From: Maribacter dokdonensis DSW-8
GTDB taxonomy: Bacteria > Bacteroidota > Bacteroidia > Flavobacteriales > Flavobacteriaceae
Direction: 5' to 3'
Length of the DNA stretch: 64,000 nucleotides
Assembly (NCBI RefSeq): GCF_001447995.1
Contig: NZ_LDPE01000001.1
Coordinates: forward strand, 248,001 to 312,000
The notes under the pieces are model-generated. The model had not been told where the DNA came from. It worked only from the letters and a program-made list of their open reading frames with translations, and did no database searches. Numbering within the stretch: position 1 is the stretch's first letter; the number at the start of each line of letters is the position of its first letter. This document shows, piece after piece, positions 36,351-44,300 of this stretch. The position numbers were made by a program, and so were the translations under genes.

Positions 36351-36497
36351 CTACACCTTTTTGAGTTCAACGGTTTCTTCTACCACAGGAATATCATCTA
36401 CATTTTGAAAAATGCCACATGAAACTTGTTTCTTGACCAAGCTTTGTGTGCTTTTTCTTTTTGTCAATGCTTCTATCTCAGGATTTAAAAACTGCAT
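36351..36497 (-). CDS. Small hypothetical protein, 48 residues
   Basis: This frame runs from ATG 36497 to TAG 36353-36351. The product begins MQFLNPEIEALTKRKS, has a central VKKQVSCGIFQ segment and ends DDIPVVEETVELKKV. The residue balance and codon use are similar to those of real genes here. It fills most of the 293-bp spacer between two longer genes. A TACATATG sequence upstream could be a -7 box. No family was recognised. The call rests on composition and fit alone. Confidence 0.45.
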   Translation of the reverse strand: MQFLNPEIEALTKRKSTQSLVKKQVSCGIFQNVDDIPVVEETVELKKV

Positions 36498-36640
36498 ATC
36501 ACGTATTTTTTAATAAAACGCACATATGTACCTCATGTTGTATGCGTTAGAATTAATTTACCCTAATTTAAAAAAGAATTTACCTGAAAGTGTGACAAAT
36601 GAGAAAATCAACATACTAATGGGGAAATAAGTTTTAAGAG

Positions 36641-37129
36641 ATGCAGAAAGAAGCGGTCTTCACAAATTTAATACGAGAACATCAAGGACTTTTGTATAAG
36701 GTGACTTCAATTTATACTGATAATAAGGAAGACCAAGAAGATCTTTTTCAAGAAGTGGTATTTCAACTTTGGAAATATTTTGATTCGTTTCGTAATGATG
36801 CCAAAATAACAACTTGGATGTATCGCGTGGCAATGAATACATCTATCACATTTATAAAAAAGAAAAAGAGACGACCAGATTCCGTTTCAGTTGCTGAAGT
36901 CTTTATTAACGAATCTGACACCCATAATGAAGTTTTTGAAGAACGATTACGGTTACTTTATCAGCATCTAAAACACCTGAATACATTAGAAAAGGGACTC
37001 ATTTTTCTATTGCTAGAAGGCAAAAGTTATAATGAAATAGCACAGATTACGGGCTTGAGTGCAAGTAATGTGGGTACAAAAATATCTCGAGTAAAGAAAA
37101 AGTTAAAAACGAACATGACAAATAAATAA
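36641..37129 (+). CDS. ECF-type RNA polymerase sigma factor
   Basis: 162 residues. Region 2 includes HQGLLYKVTSIYTDNKEDQEDLFQEVVFQLW and a TTWMYRVAMNT core-binding segment. Region 4 ends with GKSYNEIAQITGLSASNVGTKISRVKKKL. It has no extra C-terminal domain. It is followed 3 bp later by a membrane protein that is a probable partner. Confidence 0.9.
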   Translation: MQKEAVFTNLIREHQGLLYKVTSIYTDNKEDQEDLFQEVVFQLWKYFDSFRNDAKITTWMYRVAMNTSITFIKKKKRRPDSVSVAEVFINESDTHNEVFEERLRLLYQHLKHLNTLEKGLIFLLLEGKSYNEIAQITGLSASNVGTKISRVKKKLKTNMTNK

Positions 37130-37132
37130 ATC

Positions 37133-37732
37133 ATGGAAATAGAAGAACTACAATCCGCTTGGACAAAAATGAGTGATGAATTAGATCAACAAAAAAAATT
37201 AACGAACAAAATCATATTAGACATGACAAAACAGAAATATCAGAACAAATTCACTACCATTACCAAATATGAATCTTTAGGCGCATTGGTATGTTTCGCA
37301 ATCGCATTATTTGTAATCTTTAACTTTAACAAATTAGATACTTGGTATTTGCAGGCATGTGGGGCATTTACGCTCTTGTTTTTAATTGTATTGCCGGTTT
37401 CTGTGTTATCAACCCTTAAAAAAATCAAGAATATCGATATTCTAAATGGATCTTACAAAGAGAATCTTAAAGTTTACGTGCATACAAAAAATAGATTGCT
37501 CAGGTTGCAACAGATCGGAATTGTGGTTGGTTTTATTGGCTTGTTTTTCATTGTGCCGGTAACCTCAAAAATAATTTCCAACAAGAACGTTTTTCTACAT
37601 AGTTTAAAAACGGAACAAATTATTACTTTGACTATAACATTAGTTGCTATGGCTTTTTTCTGTAATTGGGCATACAAAGGGTATAAAAAGATTACAAGAT
37701 CTGCACAAGAGCTTTTACAGGATTTGGAGTAA
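37133..37732 (+). CDS. Membrane protein paired with the ECF sigma factor
   Basis: 199 residues. A cytoplasmic N-terminal region of ~50 residues is followed by four hydrophobic helices (about 50-68, 74-95, 128-147 and 165-182). It has no zinc-binding anti-sigma motif. Its position directly after the sigma gene, and the short N-terminal helical region EELQSAWTKMSDELDQQ, fit a membrane-tethered anti-sigma or sensor. That function is inferred from context. Confidence 0.7.
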   Translation: MEIEELQSAWTKMSDELDQQKKLTNKIILDMTKQKYQNKFTTITKYESLGALVCFAIALFVIFNFNKLDTWYLQACGAFTLLFLIVLPVSVLSTLKKIKNIDILNGSYKENLKVYVHTKNRLLRLQQIGIVVGFIGLFFIVPVTSKIISNKNVFLHSLKTEQIITLTITLVAMAFFCNWAYKGYKKITRSAQELLQDLE

Positions 37733-37737
37733 TCAAA

Positions 37738-38367
37738 TTATTCGGTAAGCTTCTTTTGAATATAATTTAAAATCAGCATCCAATTCATTTTTAGTAGGAG
37801 AGAGGCGGTTGGCACATTATCATCGGCAATGGCAGAAATAATGGCTTCATGCTGATTGTCAGATTTATTATAAAAAAAATCGTCATTGGTGAAAGCATGC
37901 TCATAGAAAAAAAGACGAGTTTTGAGGTCATTTAGTATTTTGAGCGCTAACTCGTTTTTGTATCCTTTGGTAAGTAATCTATGAAATTCCAAATCGGCTT
38001 GAATTCTATCAAGGGCATTGGTGGCATTTTCAAAAACTTCTTGTTGTGCTTTCAATTTAATTATATGCTCTTCATTAAACTCTGAGTTTTCAATAGCCAT
38101 AACCTCTAAATTGGCTACCAATTCATAGAGATCTTCAGCTTCCTCTACATCTAGTTCAGCTATAATAAACCCTCTATTTGGCACAGCTTTAATTATCCTT
38201 GACTGCTGTAATTGTGTAAGTGCTTCACGTATTGGGGTTACACTCACTTTTAAATGTCTTGACAAGGCTGCTAAATTGATTGTTTTTCCGGTCTTAAGAT
38301 TACCTGTAATCATTTCGGAAAGTAAATAATCTCGTACTTGGTCCCTTAAATTCATTCTAACAATCAT
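37738..38367 (-). CDS. GntR-family regulator, FCD subfamily
   Basis: 209 residues. The N-terminal winged helix includes LRDQVRDYLLSEMITGNLKTG and VSVTPIREALTQLQQ. The C-terminal all-helical FCD domain carries the FHRLL and NQHEAIISAI histidine/asparagine positions of the metal site. The ATG at 38367 lies 16 bp from a perfect palindromic operator. An internal ATG at 38355 would also fit. FCD regulators usually sense organic acids; the ligand here is unknown. Confidence 0.88.
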   Translation of the reverse strand: MIVRMNLRDQVRDYLLSEMITGNLKTGKTINLAALSRHLKVSVTPIREALTQLQQSRIIKAVPNRGFIIAELDVEEAEDLYELVANLEVMAIENSEFNEEHIIKLKAQQEVFENATNALDRIQADLEFHRLLTKGYKNELALKILNDLKTRLFFYEHAFTNDDFFYNKSDNQHEAIISAIADDNVPTASLLLKMNWMLILNYIQKKLTE

Positions 38368-38383
38368 GTATCAAATATAATAT

Positions 38384-38395
38384 ATCGTATACGAT
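38384..38395. promoter_or_regulatory. Palindromic GntR operator
   Basis: ATCGTATACGAT is a perfect 12-bp palindrome with the GTATAC core recognised by many FCD-type GntR proteins. It sits 17 bp upstream of the gntR ATG, so autoregulation is the simplest reading. Confidence 0.6.
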
Positions 38396-38518
38396 TAAAA
38401 CTAATGTTTAGTTTCATTATTGCCATTCATTACACTTACTAGCTGCTAATGTGTAACATAGCCATACTATACAGACTATTTTTTCGTTTTATCCACACAA
38501 CCCTACAATTAAACAAAC

Positions 38519-39301
38519 ATGAAAAATCTAACATCTTATTTAAAAAAAGGAATTCTACTTACGGGAGTATTGTGCATGGCATATAGCTGTAGTGATGACG
38601 ACACTACCGCCCAGGATGTAACACTATCCCAAACAGAACTTAAAGCAGTTCTAGAAACCGATGAAATTATTGGTGATATTGATCTTGCTTTATTTGAGCT
38701 ATCTTCTAACGACAGCAGTACCGGCAAAACTTCAAATAATGATTGCTACAGTGCAGTATATTCAGACACGGGCTATGTTGCAACATTCAATAATTGTGTA
38801 TTGAACGGAACTGATAATGTTAATGGCACTTTAAACGTTACTTATGACCAACAAGGAGAAACAGGCTCTTTTACAGCTAGTTATGTTGACTTTTATGTAG
38901 GAGAAATTAAAATAAATGGAACCAGATCATTCACGTTCAGCACAAATTCAGATGATAGCGCTATAACTTTTGAGGTTACTAGCGATATGACGGTAGAAAT
39001 GGAAGATGGTTCTATAATTGCTGACAGCGGAACCAAATCTACCACTATTGCATTCAACGATAGTAGTACGTATAGTATTGAAGGTAATTGGACCGTAGTT
39101 TTTGAAGGTAATACCTATAATGTAAACGTAAACAGTGCATTAACAAGTGAATTATCTTGTGCTTATGTTTCTAGCGGAGATATGGATGTTTCTAAAAACG
39201 GACTCTCAGTAAATGTACATTTTGGTGATGGCACTTGTGATGATATTGCAACACTTACATACCCTAATGGAGTAGAGGAAGAAATTACTTTAGAGGATTA
39301 A
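38519..39301 (+). CDS. Secreted lipoprotein of unknown function
   Basis: 260 residues. YSC lipobox (~res 24) followed by an Asp-rich DDDTTAQD linker. The body is beta-rich with two internal cysteine pairs (DCYS...NNC and LSCAY...GTCDD) and no lysine-rich helices. This resembles small surface lipoproteins of Flavobacteriaceae. No family was recognised. It is followed by a strong terminator. Confidence 0.75.
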   Translation: MKNLTSYLKKGILLTGVLCMAYSCSDDDTTAQDVTLSQTELKAVLETDEIIGDIDLALFELSSNDSSTGKTSNNDCYSAVYSDTGYVATFNNCVLNGTDNVNGTLNVTYDQQGETGSFTASYVDFYVGEIKINGTRSFTFSTNSDDSAITFEVTSDMTVEMEDGSIIADSGTKSTTIAFNDSSTYSIEGNWTVVFEGNTYNVNVNSALTSELSCAYVSSGDMDVSKNGLSVNVHFGDGTCDDIATLTYPNGVEEEITLED

Positions 39302-39319
39302 ATAAAATAATGAAAATGA

Positions 39320-39351
39320 AAAGGGATAAGACTTTTAGGTCTTATCCCTTT
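39320..39351 (+). terminator. Terminator after the 38519-39301 lipoprotein gene
   Basis: AAAGGGATAAGAC (39320-39332) pairs with GTCTTATCCCTTT (39339-39351) around a 6-base loop, followed by a T-run. It also separates this gene from the mini-ORF array that converges on it. Confidence 0.88.
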
Positions 39352-39375
39352 TTTTTTAGCTAACTCAAAAAATTC

Positions 39376-39489
39376 TTAATGTGTAAACTGTCTACTTGCT
39401 ACCCATTGCACTCTTTTACTGGTCTTAAAGCTTGAAAAGAATGTGTTTCTCCTTGTTTCCGTTGGTGTATTTCTGATAAAAGTTCTCAT
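39376..39489 (-). CDS. Mini-ORF copy 1, 37-residue cationic peptide
   Basis: Starts MRTFIRNTPTETRRN and ends SKRVQWVASRQFTH. It contains eight Arg/Lys and one Glu. No signal peptide, membrane helix or cysteine is seen. It is the last copy of the array on its strand and faces the terminator at 39320-39351. The family is not recognised. Confidence 0.75.
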   Translation of the reverse strand: MRTFIRNTPTETRRNTFFSSFKTSKRVQWVASRQFTH

Positions 39490-39565
39490 GATGTTCGTTT
39501 TTAGATCTGGTGATTAGTCAGATTGATTAATGATCGATTGTTTTTTGATTTGATGTGTGATGATA

Positions 39566-39679
39566 TTAATGTGTAAACTGTCTACTTGCTACCCATTGTA
39601 CTCTTTTACTGTTCTTAAAGCTTGAAAAGAATGTGTTTCTTCTTGTTTCCGTTGGTGTATTTCTGATAAAAGTTCTCAT
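39566..39679 (-). CDS. Mini-ORF copy 2, 37-residue cationic peptide
   Basis: Identical to copy 1 except for one conservative position (FKNS instead of FKTS) and synonymous changes. The linker to copy 1 is also nearly identical, so the duplication is recent. Confidence 0.75.
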   Translation of the reverse strand: MRTFIRNTPTETRRNTFFSSFKNSKRVQWVASRQFTH

Positions 39680-39761
39680 GATGTTCGTTTTTAGATCTGG
39701 TGATTAGTCAGATGGATTAATGATCGATTTTTTTTTGATTTGATTTGATGTGTGATGAGCG

Positions 39762-39875
39762 TTAATGTGTAAACTGTCTACTTGCTACCCATTGCACTCT
39801 TTTACTGGTCTTAAAGCTTGAAAAGAATGTGTTTCTTCTTGTTTCCGTTGGTGTATTTCTGATAAAAGTTCTCAT
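39762..39875 (-). CDS. Mini-ORF copy 3, 37-residue cationic peptide
   Basis: The peptide is the same as copy 1. The linker on its downstream side has gained a few bases (TTTGATTTGATG), which accounts for the 196-bp period. No frameshift or stop interrupts it. Confidence 0.75.
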   Translation of the reverse strand: MRTFIRNTPTETRRNTFFSSFKTSKRVQWVASRQFTH

Positions 39876-39952
39876 GATGTTCGTTTTTAAATCTGGTGAT
39901 TAGTCAGATTGATTAATGATCGATTGTTTTTTGATTTGATGTGTGATGAATA

Positions 39953-40066
39953 TTAATGAGTAAACTGTCTACTTGCTACCCATTGTACGCGCTTACTATT
40001 TCTAAAAGCGGTTAAAAAAACATTTCGTCTAGATTCGGTTGGTGTATTTTTAATAAAAGTTCTCAT
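39953..40066 (-). CDS. Mini-ORF copy 4, diverged 37-residue cationic peptide
   Basis: Starts MRTFIKNTPTESRRN. Compared with copy 1, 18 of 37 codons differ, and 10 of these changes are synonymous. Most others are conservative (R/K, T/S, F/L, S/T, K/R). The last 14 residues, SKRVQWVASRQFTH, are identical and there is no insertion or deletion. This pattern is strong evidence that the ORF is translated and under selection. Transcription of the array should start upstream of this copy, that is, to the right of 40066. Confidence 0.8.
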   Translation of the reverse strand: MRTFIKNTPTESRRNVFLTAFRNSKRVQWVASRQFTH

Positions 40067-40571
40067 GATATATTGTTTTTAATTGATGAATAATAATTCT
40101 GTTATACTTACAAGACGACCATAAATATATTTTGTTACAGTACTATGCATAAAAAGGTACTATTTTTAACAAATTAAACTTCTACAAATTATTTAATAAC
40201 TTGATTTACAATATTTTATATTATTTCGTAAAAATTAAATTTTAACAAAAAATAGAATAAAATAAAATAACGGTGTATTAGAATTAAGAATTATAAGGTT
40301 CTAAAATGTAAAAAGAACTGGCGTAATGTATCTTAATATTGAAATTAATCTTAAGTCTTTCAAAACTTTGATAGTTTGAGAGCTACGAATGCTAAATAAT
40401 TGAAATACAAATCATATCTTTGTAGAACTTTAGAGGGATGCAACTAATATCTGCAATGACCTTACAACAAATGACATCGTAGTTAACCCATAAGCTTTCC
40501 TTCGGTTATCAACGTCACTACGTATTTCAACCCCTTTACAGTAAAATCTATTATTATCATTAAAATTACGA
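40067..40571. other. 505-bp AT-rich spacer between the mini-ORF array and the cold-shock gene
   Basis: No coding frame with believable residue composition was found on either strand. It must hold the promoter of the minus-strand mini-ORFs and the leader of the plus-strand cold-shock gene. A TATATTT-rich stretch around 40130-40260 makes promoter calls uncertain. A structured stretch with AACC...GGTT pairing lies at about 40480-40510. Confidence 0.5.
40415..40422 (+). promoter_or_regulatory. Probable -7 box of the cold-shock gene
   Basis: TATCTTTG is a perfect TAnnTTTG match about 150 bp before the ATG. A correctly spaced TTG is not evident. It would give a long leader, as is usual for cold-shock mRNAs that fold at low temperature. 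Confidence 0.45.
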
Positions 40572-41030
40572 ATGGCAAAATCGCAACAAACATTTAATAA
40601 AACTGAAAAAGAAAAAAAACGCTTAAAGAAGCGTGAAGAGAAGAAGAAAAAAATGCTAGCCCGTAAAGCGGCAGCAAAAGAAAATGGTACTTCGGGTATT
40701 CCTCTTGCTTATGTAGATTTCAATGGAAATTTGGTAGACACTCCGCCAGATCCAGCAATGAAGGTTGAAATAGAAGCAGAAGACATTGTATTAGGTATAC
40801 CAAAGAAAGAAGAAGGTGATGTTGAAGAATTTGATCCGGTAAGAAACGGTAAAGTTTCTTTCTTTGATACCACTAAAGGATTTGGTTTCATTATCGATGC
40901 TGAAAACAACGAGAAATATTTTGTTCACGTTAGCGGATTGATTGATGAAATCATGGAAAACGACAAGGTTTCTTACGAGTTAGAAAAAGGCATGAAAGGC
41001 ATGAACGCCGTTCGTGTTAAAAAAATCTAA
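40572..41030 (+). CDS. Cold-shock-domain protein with basic N-terminal extension
   Basis: 152 residues. The first ~40 are lysine/glutamate-rich and probably helical. The C-terminal ~65 residues form an OB-fold cold-shock domain with NGKVSFFDTTKGFGFI and YFVHVSGL RNA-binding motifs. It is about twice the length of CspA and resembles the second CSD protein at 62294, with which it shares the closing residues (GLIDEI and NAV.VK). It likely binds single-stranded RNA. Confidence 0.88.
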   Translation: MAKSQQTFNKTEKEKKRLKKREEKKKKMLARKAAAKENGTSGIPLAYVDFNGNLVDTPPDPAMKVEIEAEDIVLGIPKKEEGDVEEFDPVRNGKVSFFDTTKGFGFIIDAENNEKYFVHVSGLIDEIMENDKVSYELEKGMKGMNAVRVKKI

Positions 41031-41048
41031 CATTCTCAATAACATTCA

Positions 41049-41996
41049 ATGGCAAAAATGCAGCGTAATACCTTATTGGTGATTCTGTCATTTTTTGCCA
41101 TTTATTTTATTTGGGGCTCTACCTATTTATGGAATAAAATTGCCGTAACTGAACTACCTGCATTTATGCTTGCAGGAATTAGATTTGTTACTGCCGGTAG
41201 TTTAATTTTTATCATCTCAAAATTTTTGGGTTTACCCTTAAAAATTTCCAAACAAGAATTCAAAAATACTTTCATAGCAGGTTTTCTATTTCTAACTTTT
41301 GGAAATGGGGTAGTAGTATGGGCATTAAAGTTCGTAGATAGCGGGTTTGCAGCGTTAGAAGTTTCTGCCCAACCCTTGGTGGTATTATTAATGATGCGGA
41401 TAATACAGGGTAAAAAAATACAACCTATGTCTATCATTGGTGTTATTTTGGGCATTATAGGTGTATTCTTATTGGTAGGTCAAAAAGAGATCATAGCTCA
41501 AGAAGGTGCTGTACTAGGAATGACACTAATTTTTATCTGTATGCTAAGCTGGTCTTACGGTAGTTTGTTTGTTGGTAAGGCCGTACTACCTAAAAATTTC
41601 TTTGTAAATACCGGGTATCAAATGCTAACTAGTGGTCTTTCATTAATGATTATAAGTACATTCCTGGGTGAAAAATGGTCTTCACCACTTACCTGGAGTA
41701 CTCCGGTAATCTGGTCCATGCTACTTTTAATAATCTTTGGTAGTATTATTACATTTACTGCATTTAATTACTTGTTAAGAATTGTTTCCCCAGACAAGGT
41801 GGCTACATCAACTTATGTTAACCCCATTGTTGCAATGATACTTGGTTGGTATTTCTTGAACGAGAATATCACCTTGCAATCAGCCATAGCCTCTGTAGTT
41901 TTATTAACGGGAGTATACTTTATAAATACCAAAAAAAGTTTGACCATTCTATCTCGCTTTTCAGGTAAGCGAATTCCTAAGAAGATAGTAGAGTAG
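41049..41996 (+). CDS. EamA-family drug/metabolite transporter
   Basis: 315 residues with ten predicted helices arranged as two EamA repeats. The N-terminal IYFIWGSTYLWNKIA and the second-half YVNPIVAMILGWYFLNE motifs are typical. It exports small metabolites; the substrate is unknown. It lies 18 bp after the cold-shock gene. Its stop overlaps the convergent pseudouridine synthase gene by 20 bp. Confidence 0.88.
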   Translation: MAKMQRNTLLVILSFFAIYFIWGSTYLWNKIAVTELPAFMLAGIRFVTAGSLIFIISKFLGLPLKISKQEFKNTFIAGFLFLTFGNGVVVWALKFVDSGFAALEVSAQPLVVLLMMRIIQGKKIQPMSIIGVILGIIGVFLLVGQKEIIAQEGAVLGMTLIFICMLSWSYGSLFVGKAVLPKNFFVNTGYQMLTSGLSLMIISTFLGEKWSSPLTWSTPVIWSMLLLIIFGSIITFTAFNYLLRIVSPDKVATSTYVNPIVAMILGWYFLNENITLQSAIASVVLLTGVYFINTKKSLTILSRFSGKRIPKKIVE

Positions 41997-42561
41997 GGGT
42001 AATCTTTAAAACTTGGGACGGTTTCATTTGACATAAAGAGATATCACCTATTCTTATACGTACCAAACGTACCGTAGGGAAACCTACCGCAGAAGTCATT
42101 TTTCGTATTTGTCTGTATTTACCTTCCTTGATCACCATACTGATCCATGATGTTGGTCTATGTCTACCAATGCGCAAAGCAGCACTTGCTTCTGGTAATA
42201 TTGGTTCTTCTTTTAAGTAATCCACATCACACGGTAAAGTTTCATACTTTTTACCGAATAACCCTATGACCACACCTTTAGATAATTTATCTATAGCGTC
42301 AGTTGTTACTAAACCATCCAATTGCACCAAATACTGTTTTTCTATTCCTGATCTATTGATGTCATCACTCCATTTTCCATCTGTGGTCATCAGTAACAAA
42401 CCTTCAGACTTCTCATCAAGCCTACCCACAGGCATTGTTCCTTCAGGAAAATCAGAAAGTTCACTTAAAAAGCGTTTTTTTCGAAGTTGACGGTCTTCTC
42501 CAGAAGTTAATTGACTTAACATGCCAAAAGGTTTATAAACCTTAAAGTGGAAATGTTCCAT
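41977..42561 (-). CDS. RluE/RsuA-type rRNA pseudouridine synthase
   Basis: 194 residues with no S4 domain. The YKPFGMLSQ start and the VGRLDEKSEGLLLMTTDG motif, with catalytic Asp in GRLD, identify the RsuA/RluB/E group; a KYRQIRKM motif follows. It converts uridine to pseudouridine, probably in 23S rRNA. The overlap with the EamA 3' end is 20 bp. Confidence 0.88.
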   Translation of the reverse strand: MEHFHFKVYKPFGMLSQLTSGEDRQLRKKRFLSELSDFPEGTMPVGRLDEKSEGLLLMTTDGKWSDDINRSGIEKQYLVQLDGLVTTDAIDKLSKGVVIGLFGKKYETLPCDVDYLKEEPILPEASAALRIGRHRPTSWISMVIKEGKYRQIRKMTSAVGFPTVRLVRIRIGDISLCQMKPSQVLKITPTLLSS

Positions 42562-42653
42562 TAAATTTCTGCCTTACAATTAATATTAGTTACAAATGGT
42601 CGCAAAAGATACCCTTTTTAACCCATGAATTAGTAATAAACTAGCGAGATTGT

Positions 42654-42661
42654 TACCTTTG
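42654..42661 (+). promoter_or_regulatory. Probable -7 box of the helicase gene
   Basis: TACCTTTG matches TAnnTTTG and lies 20 bp before the helicase ATG, giving a very short leader. The -33 region is poor. Confidence 0.45.
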
Positions 42662-42681
42662 CACACTCCAGAGAAGATTTT

Positions 42682-44235
42682 ATGCAAGAGACAGTTTTTG
42701 AACTACAGGACAGAAAGACAGATAAAGAACTTTACAGCTACCAACAAGGAGCAATTCAACAAATATTTGACAAGTTCGATTCAGAACGAGATGATTACCA
42801 CCTTCTATACCAATTACCAACGGGTGGTGGTAAAACCGTAATTTTCTCAGAAATTGTTCGCCAGTACCTTAAGAACCATAACAAGAAGGTTTTGGTTATG
42901 ACTCACCGTATAGAGTTATGTAACCAAACTTCTACCATGCTTACAAGTTTTGGTGTTGTAAACAAGGTTGTGAACAGTAAGGCAAACCTTGATGACCAAG
43001 AGCGTTATAGCTGTTATGTTGCCATGGTTGAAACACTGAACAATAGGTTGAACGATGATCAGTTGGATATTTCTGATGTTGGTTTGGTCATTATTGATGA
43101 GGCTCACTATAATTCTTTCACCAAACTATTTAAGTTCTTTGAAAATTCGTTCGTACTTGGAGTAACGGCAACTCCGTTAAGTTCTAACAAGGATTTGCCA
43201 ATGAACAAGAACTATGATGAACTTATACCTGGTGAAACCATAGAAAATCTTATTGCCAATGACTTTTTGGCAAGAGCAGAAGTGTTTCATTATGACATGG
43301 GACTAACTTCATTGGAAATTGGTTCTAACGGTGACTATACCGTTAAGTCATCTGCGGATCTTTATACAAGCCCGGCAATGTTGAGCAAGCTTTTAGAAGC
43401 TTACACCAAACATTCAAAAGGTAAAAAGACCTTAATTTTCAATAACGGTATTGAAACCTCCATACAAGTTTACCATACCTTTCAAGCTGCAGGTTTAAAT
43501 ATTATGCACCTTGATAATACCGCAACAAAAAAGCAGCGAAAACAAATTTTAAAATGGTTTAAAGAAACACCGGATGCCATATTAACTTCGGTTAGTATTT
43601 TAACAACTGGTTTTGATGAACCTACGATTGATACTATTATATTGAACAGGGCTACAAAATCTCTTACGCTTTACTATCAAATGATCGGTAGGGGATCTAG
43701 GGTCTTGAACAATAAATCCAAATTCACCGTAATCGACTTAGGTAACAACCTATATCGTTTTGGACCTTGGGGCGCAGATTTAGATTGGGGTGCAATTTTT
43801 AAATCGCCCAATTTCTACATGGATCGCATACGTGATGATGAAGATATTGAGAGCGATTTTAAACTTGAACTTTCAGATGAAGTCAAAGCTGAGTTCAAAA
43901 ACTCCAAAGAAACCTATTTTGATATTAAGGAAACTTACGAAACTGCAACATTTGCAGGGGAATCTTCTAAAGTAGTTCTTGAACGATCTATAGCTCAACA
44001 CGCATACATTTGTATTGAAAACAGTGAAGATGTCTATGATGCCATAGCATTGGCAAAGCTATTAAAAGAAGATATTGATAATAGAATTCACGTTTACGGA
44101 AAATGTATTAGCAAAAGCACCTATAACTTTTTAAGTTGGCTAAAAGATGATTATCAAAAGAAACTAAATGCTTATTTACGTGAGAATTTTGATTCTGTTT
44201 TTGAAGATATACATGGTCACCCGCCAGAAGATTAA
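42682..44235 (+). CDS. DEAD/DEAH-box superfamily 2 helicase
   Basis: 517 residues. Walker A is LPTGGGKT, motif II is DEAH, motif III is TATP, and motif VI is QMIGRGSR. The arrangement resembles the SSL2/RAD25 type, ATP-dependent helicases of DNA repair and RNA metabolism. No extra N-terminal nuclease domain is seen. The C-terminal ~100 residues are helical and acidic. It stands alone with a strong terminator. Confidence 0.9.
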   Translation: MQETVFELQDRKTDKELYSYQQGAIQQIFDKFDSERDDYHLLYQLPTGGGKTVIFSEIVRQYLKNHNKKVLVMTHRIELCNQTSTMLTSFGVVNKVVNSKANLDDQERYSCYVAMVETLNNRLNDDQLDISDVGLVIIDEAHYNSFTKLFKFFENSFVLGVTATPLSSNKDLPMNKNYDELIPGETIENLIANDFLARAEVFHYDMGLTSLEIGSNGDYTVKSSADLYTSPAMLSKLLEAYTKHSKGKKTLIFNNGIETSIQVYHTFQAAGLNIMHLDNTATKKQRKQILKWFKETPDAILTSVSILTTGFDEPTIDTIILNRATKSLTLYYQMIGRGSRVLNNKSKFTVIDLGNNLYRFGPWGADLDWGAIFKSPNFYMDRIRDDEDIESDFKLELSDEVKAEFKNSKETYFDIKETYETATFAGESSKVVLERSIAQHAYICIENSEDVYDAIALAKLLKEDIDNRIHVYGKCISKSTYNFLSWLKDDYQKKLNAYLRENFDSVFEDIHGHPPED

Positions 44236-44252
44236 AATAATAACTTATAAAA

Positions 44253-44282
44253 AAAAGGGCTATTCGTAAGAATAGCCCTTTT
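44253..44282. terminator. Bidirectional terminator between the helicase and the cupredoxin-like gene
   Basis: AAAAGGGCTATTC (44253-44265) and GAATAGCCCTTTT (44270-44282) pair perfectly around a GTAA loop, between convergent genes. Confidence 0.88.
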
Positions 44283-44300
44283 TCATTACAAAACTTAACC

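Larger units (their letters stand above)
39376..40066 (-). repeat. Four-copy tandem repeat, ~190-196 bp period, each unit carrying a 37-residue ORF
   Basis: Stop codons fall at 39376, 39566, 39762 and 39953, so the spacing is 190, 196 and 191 bp. The three copies nearest 39376 are almost identical in the ORF and in the linker, including GATTAGTCAGATTGATTAATGATCGATT-like spacers. The copy at 39953-40066 keeps the ORF but has an unrelated upstream region. The pattern implies recent amplification of a coding unit. Confidence 0.92.

Noticed and set aside
39379..39489. Plus-strand ORF inside each mini-ORF repeat unit (M C K L S T C Y P...)
   Set aside because: It stops after about 18 codons and is disrupted in the diverged copy 4, whereas the minus-strand frame is kept.
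39376..40066. CRISPR array
   Set aside because: The period is about 190 bp, whole units including the spacers are duplicated, and there are no short conserved repeats with unique spacers.
42650..42841. 63-codon plus-strand frame at the helicase start
   Set aside because: It is an out-of-frame shadow of the helicase coding region.
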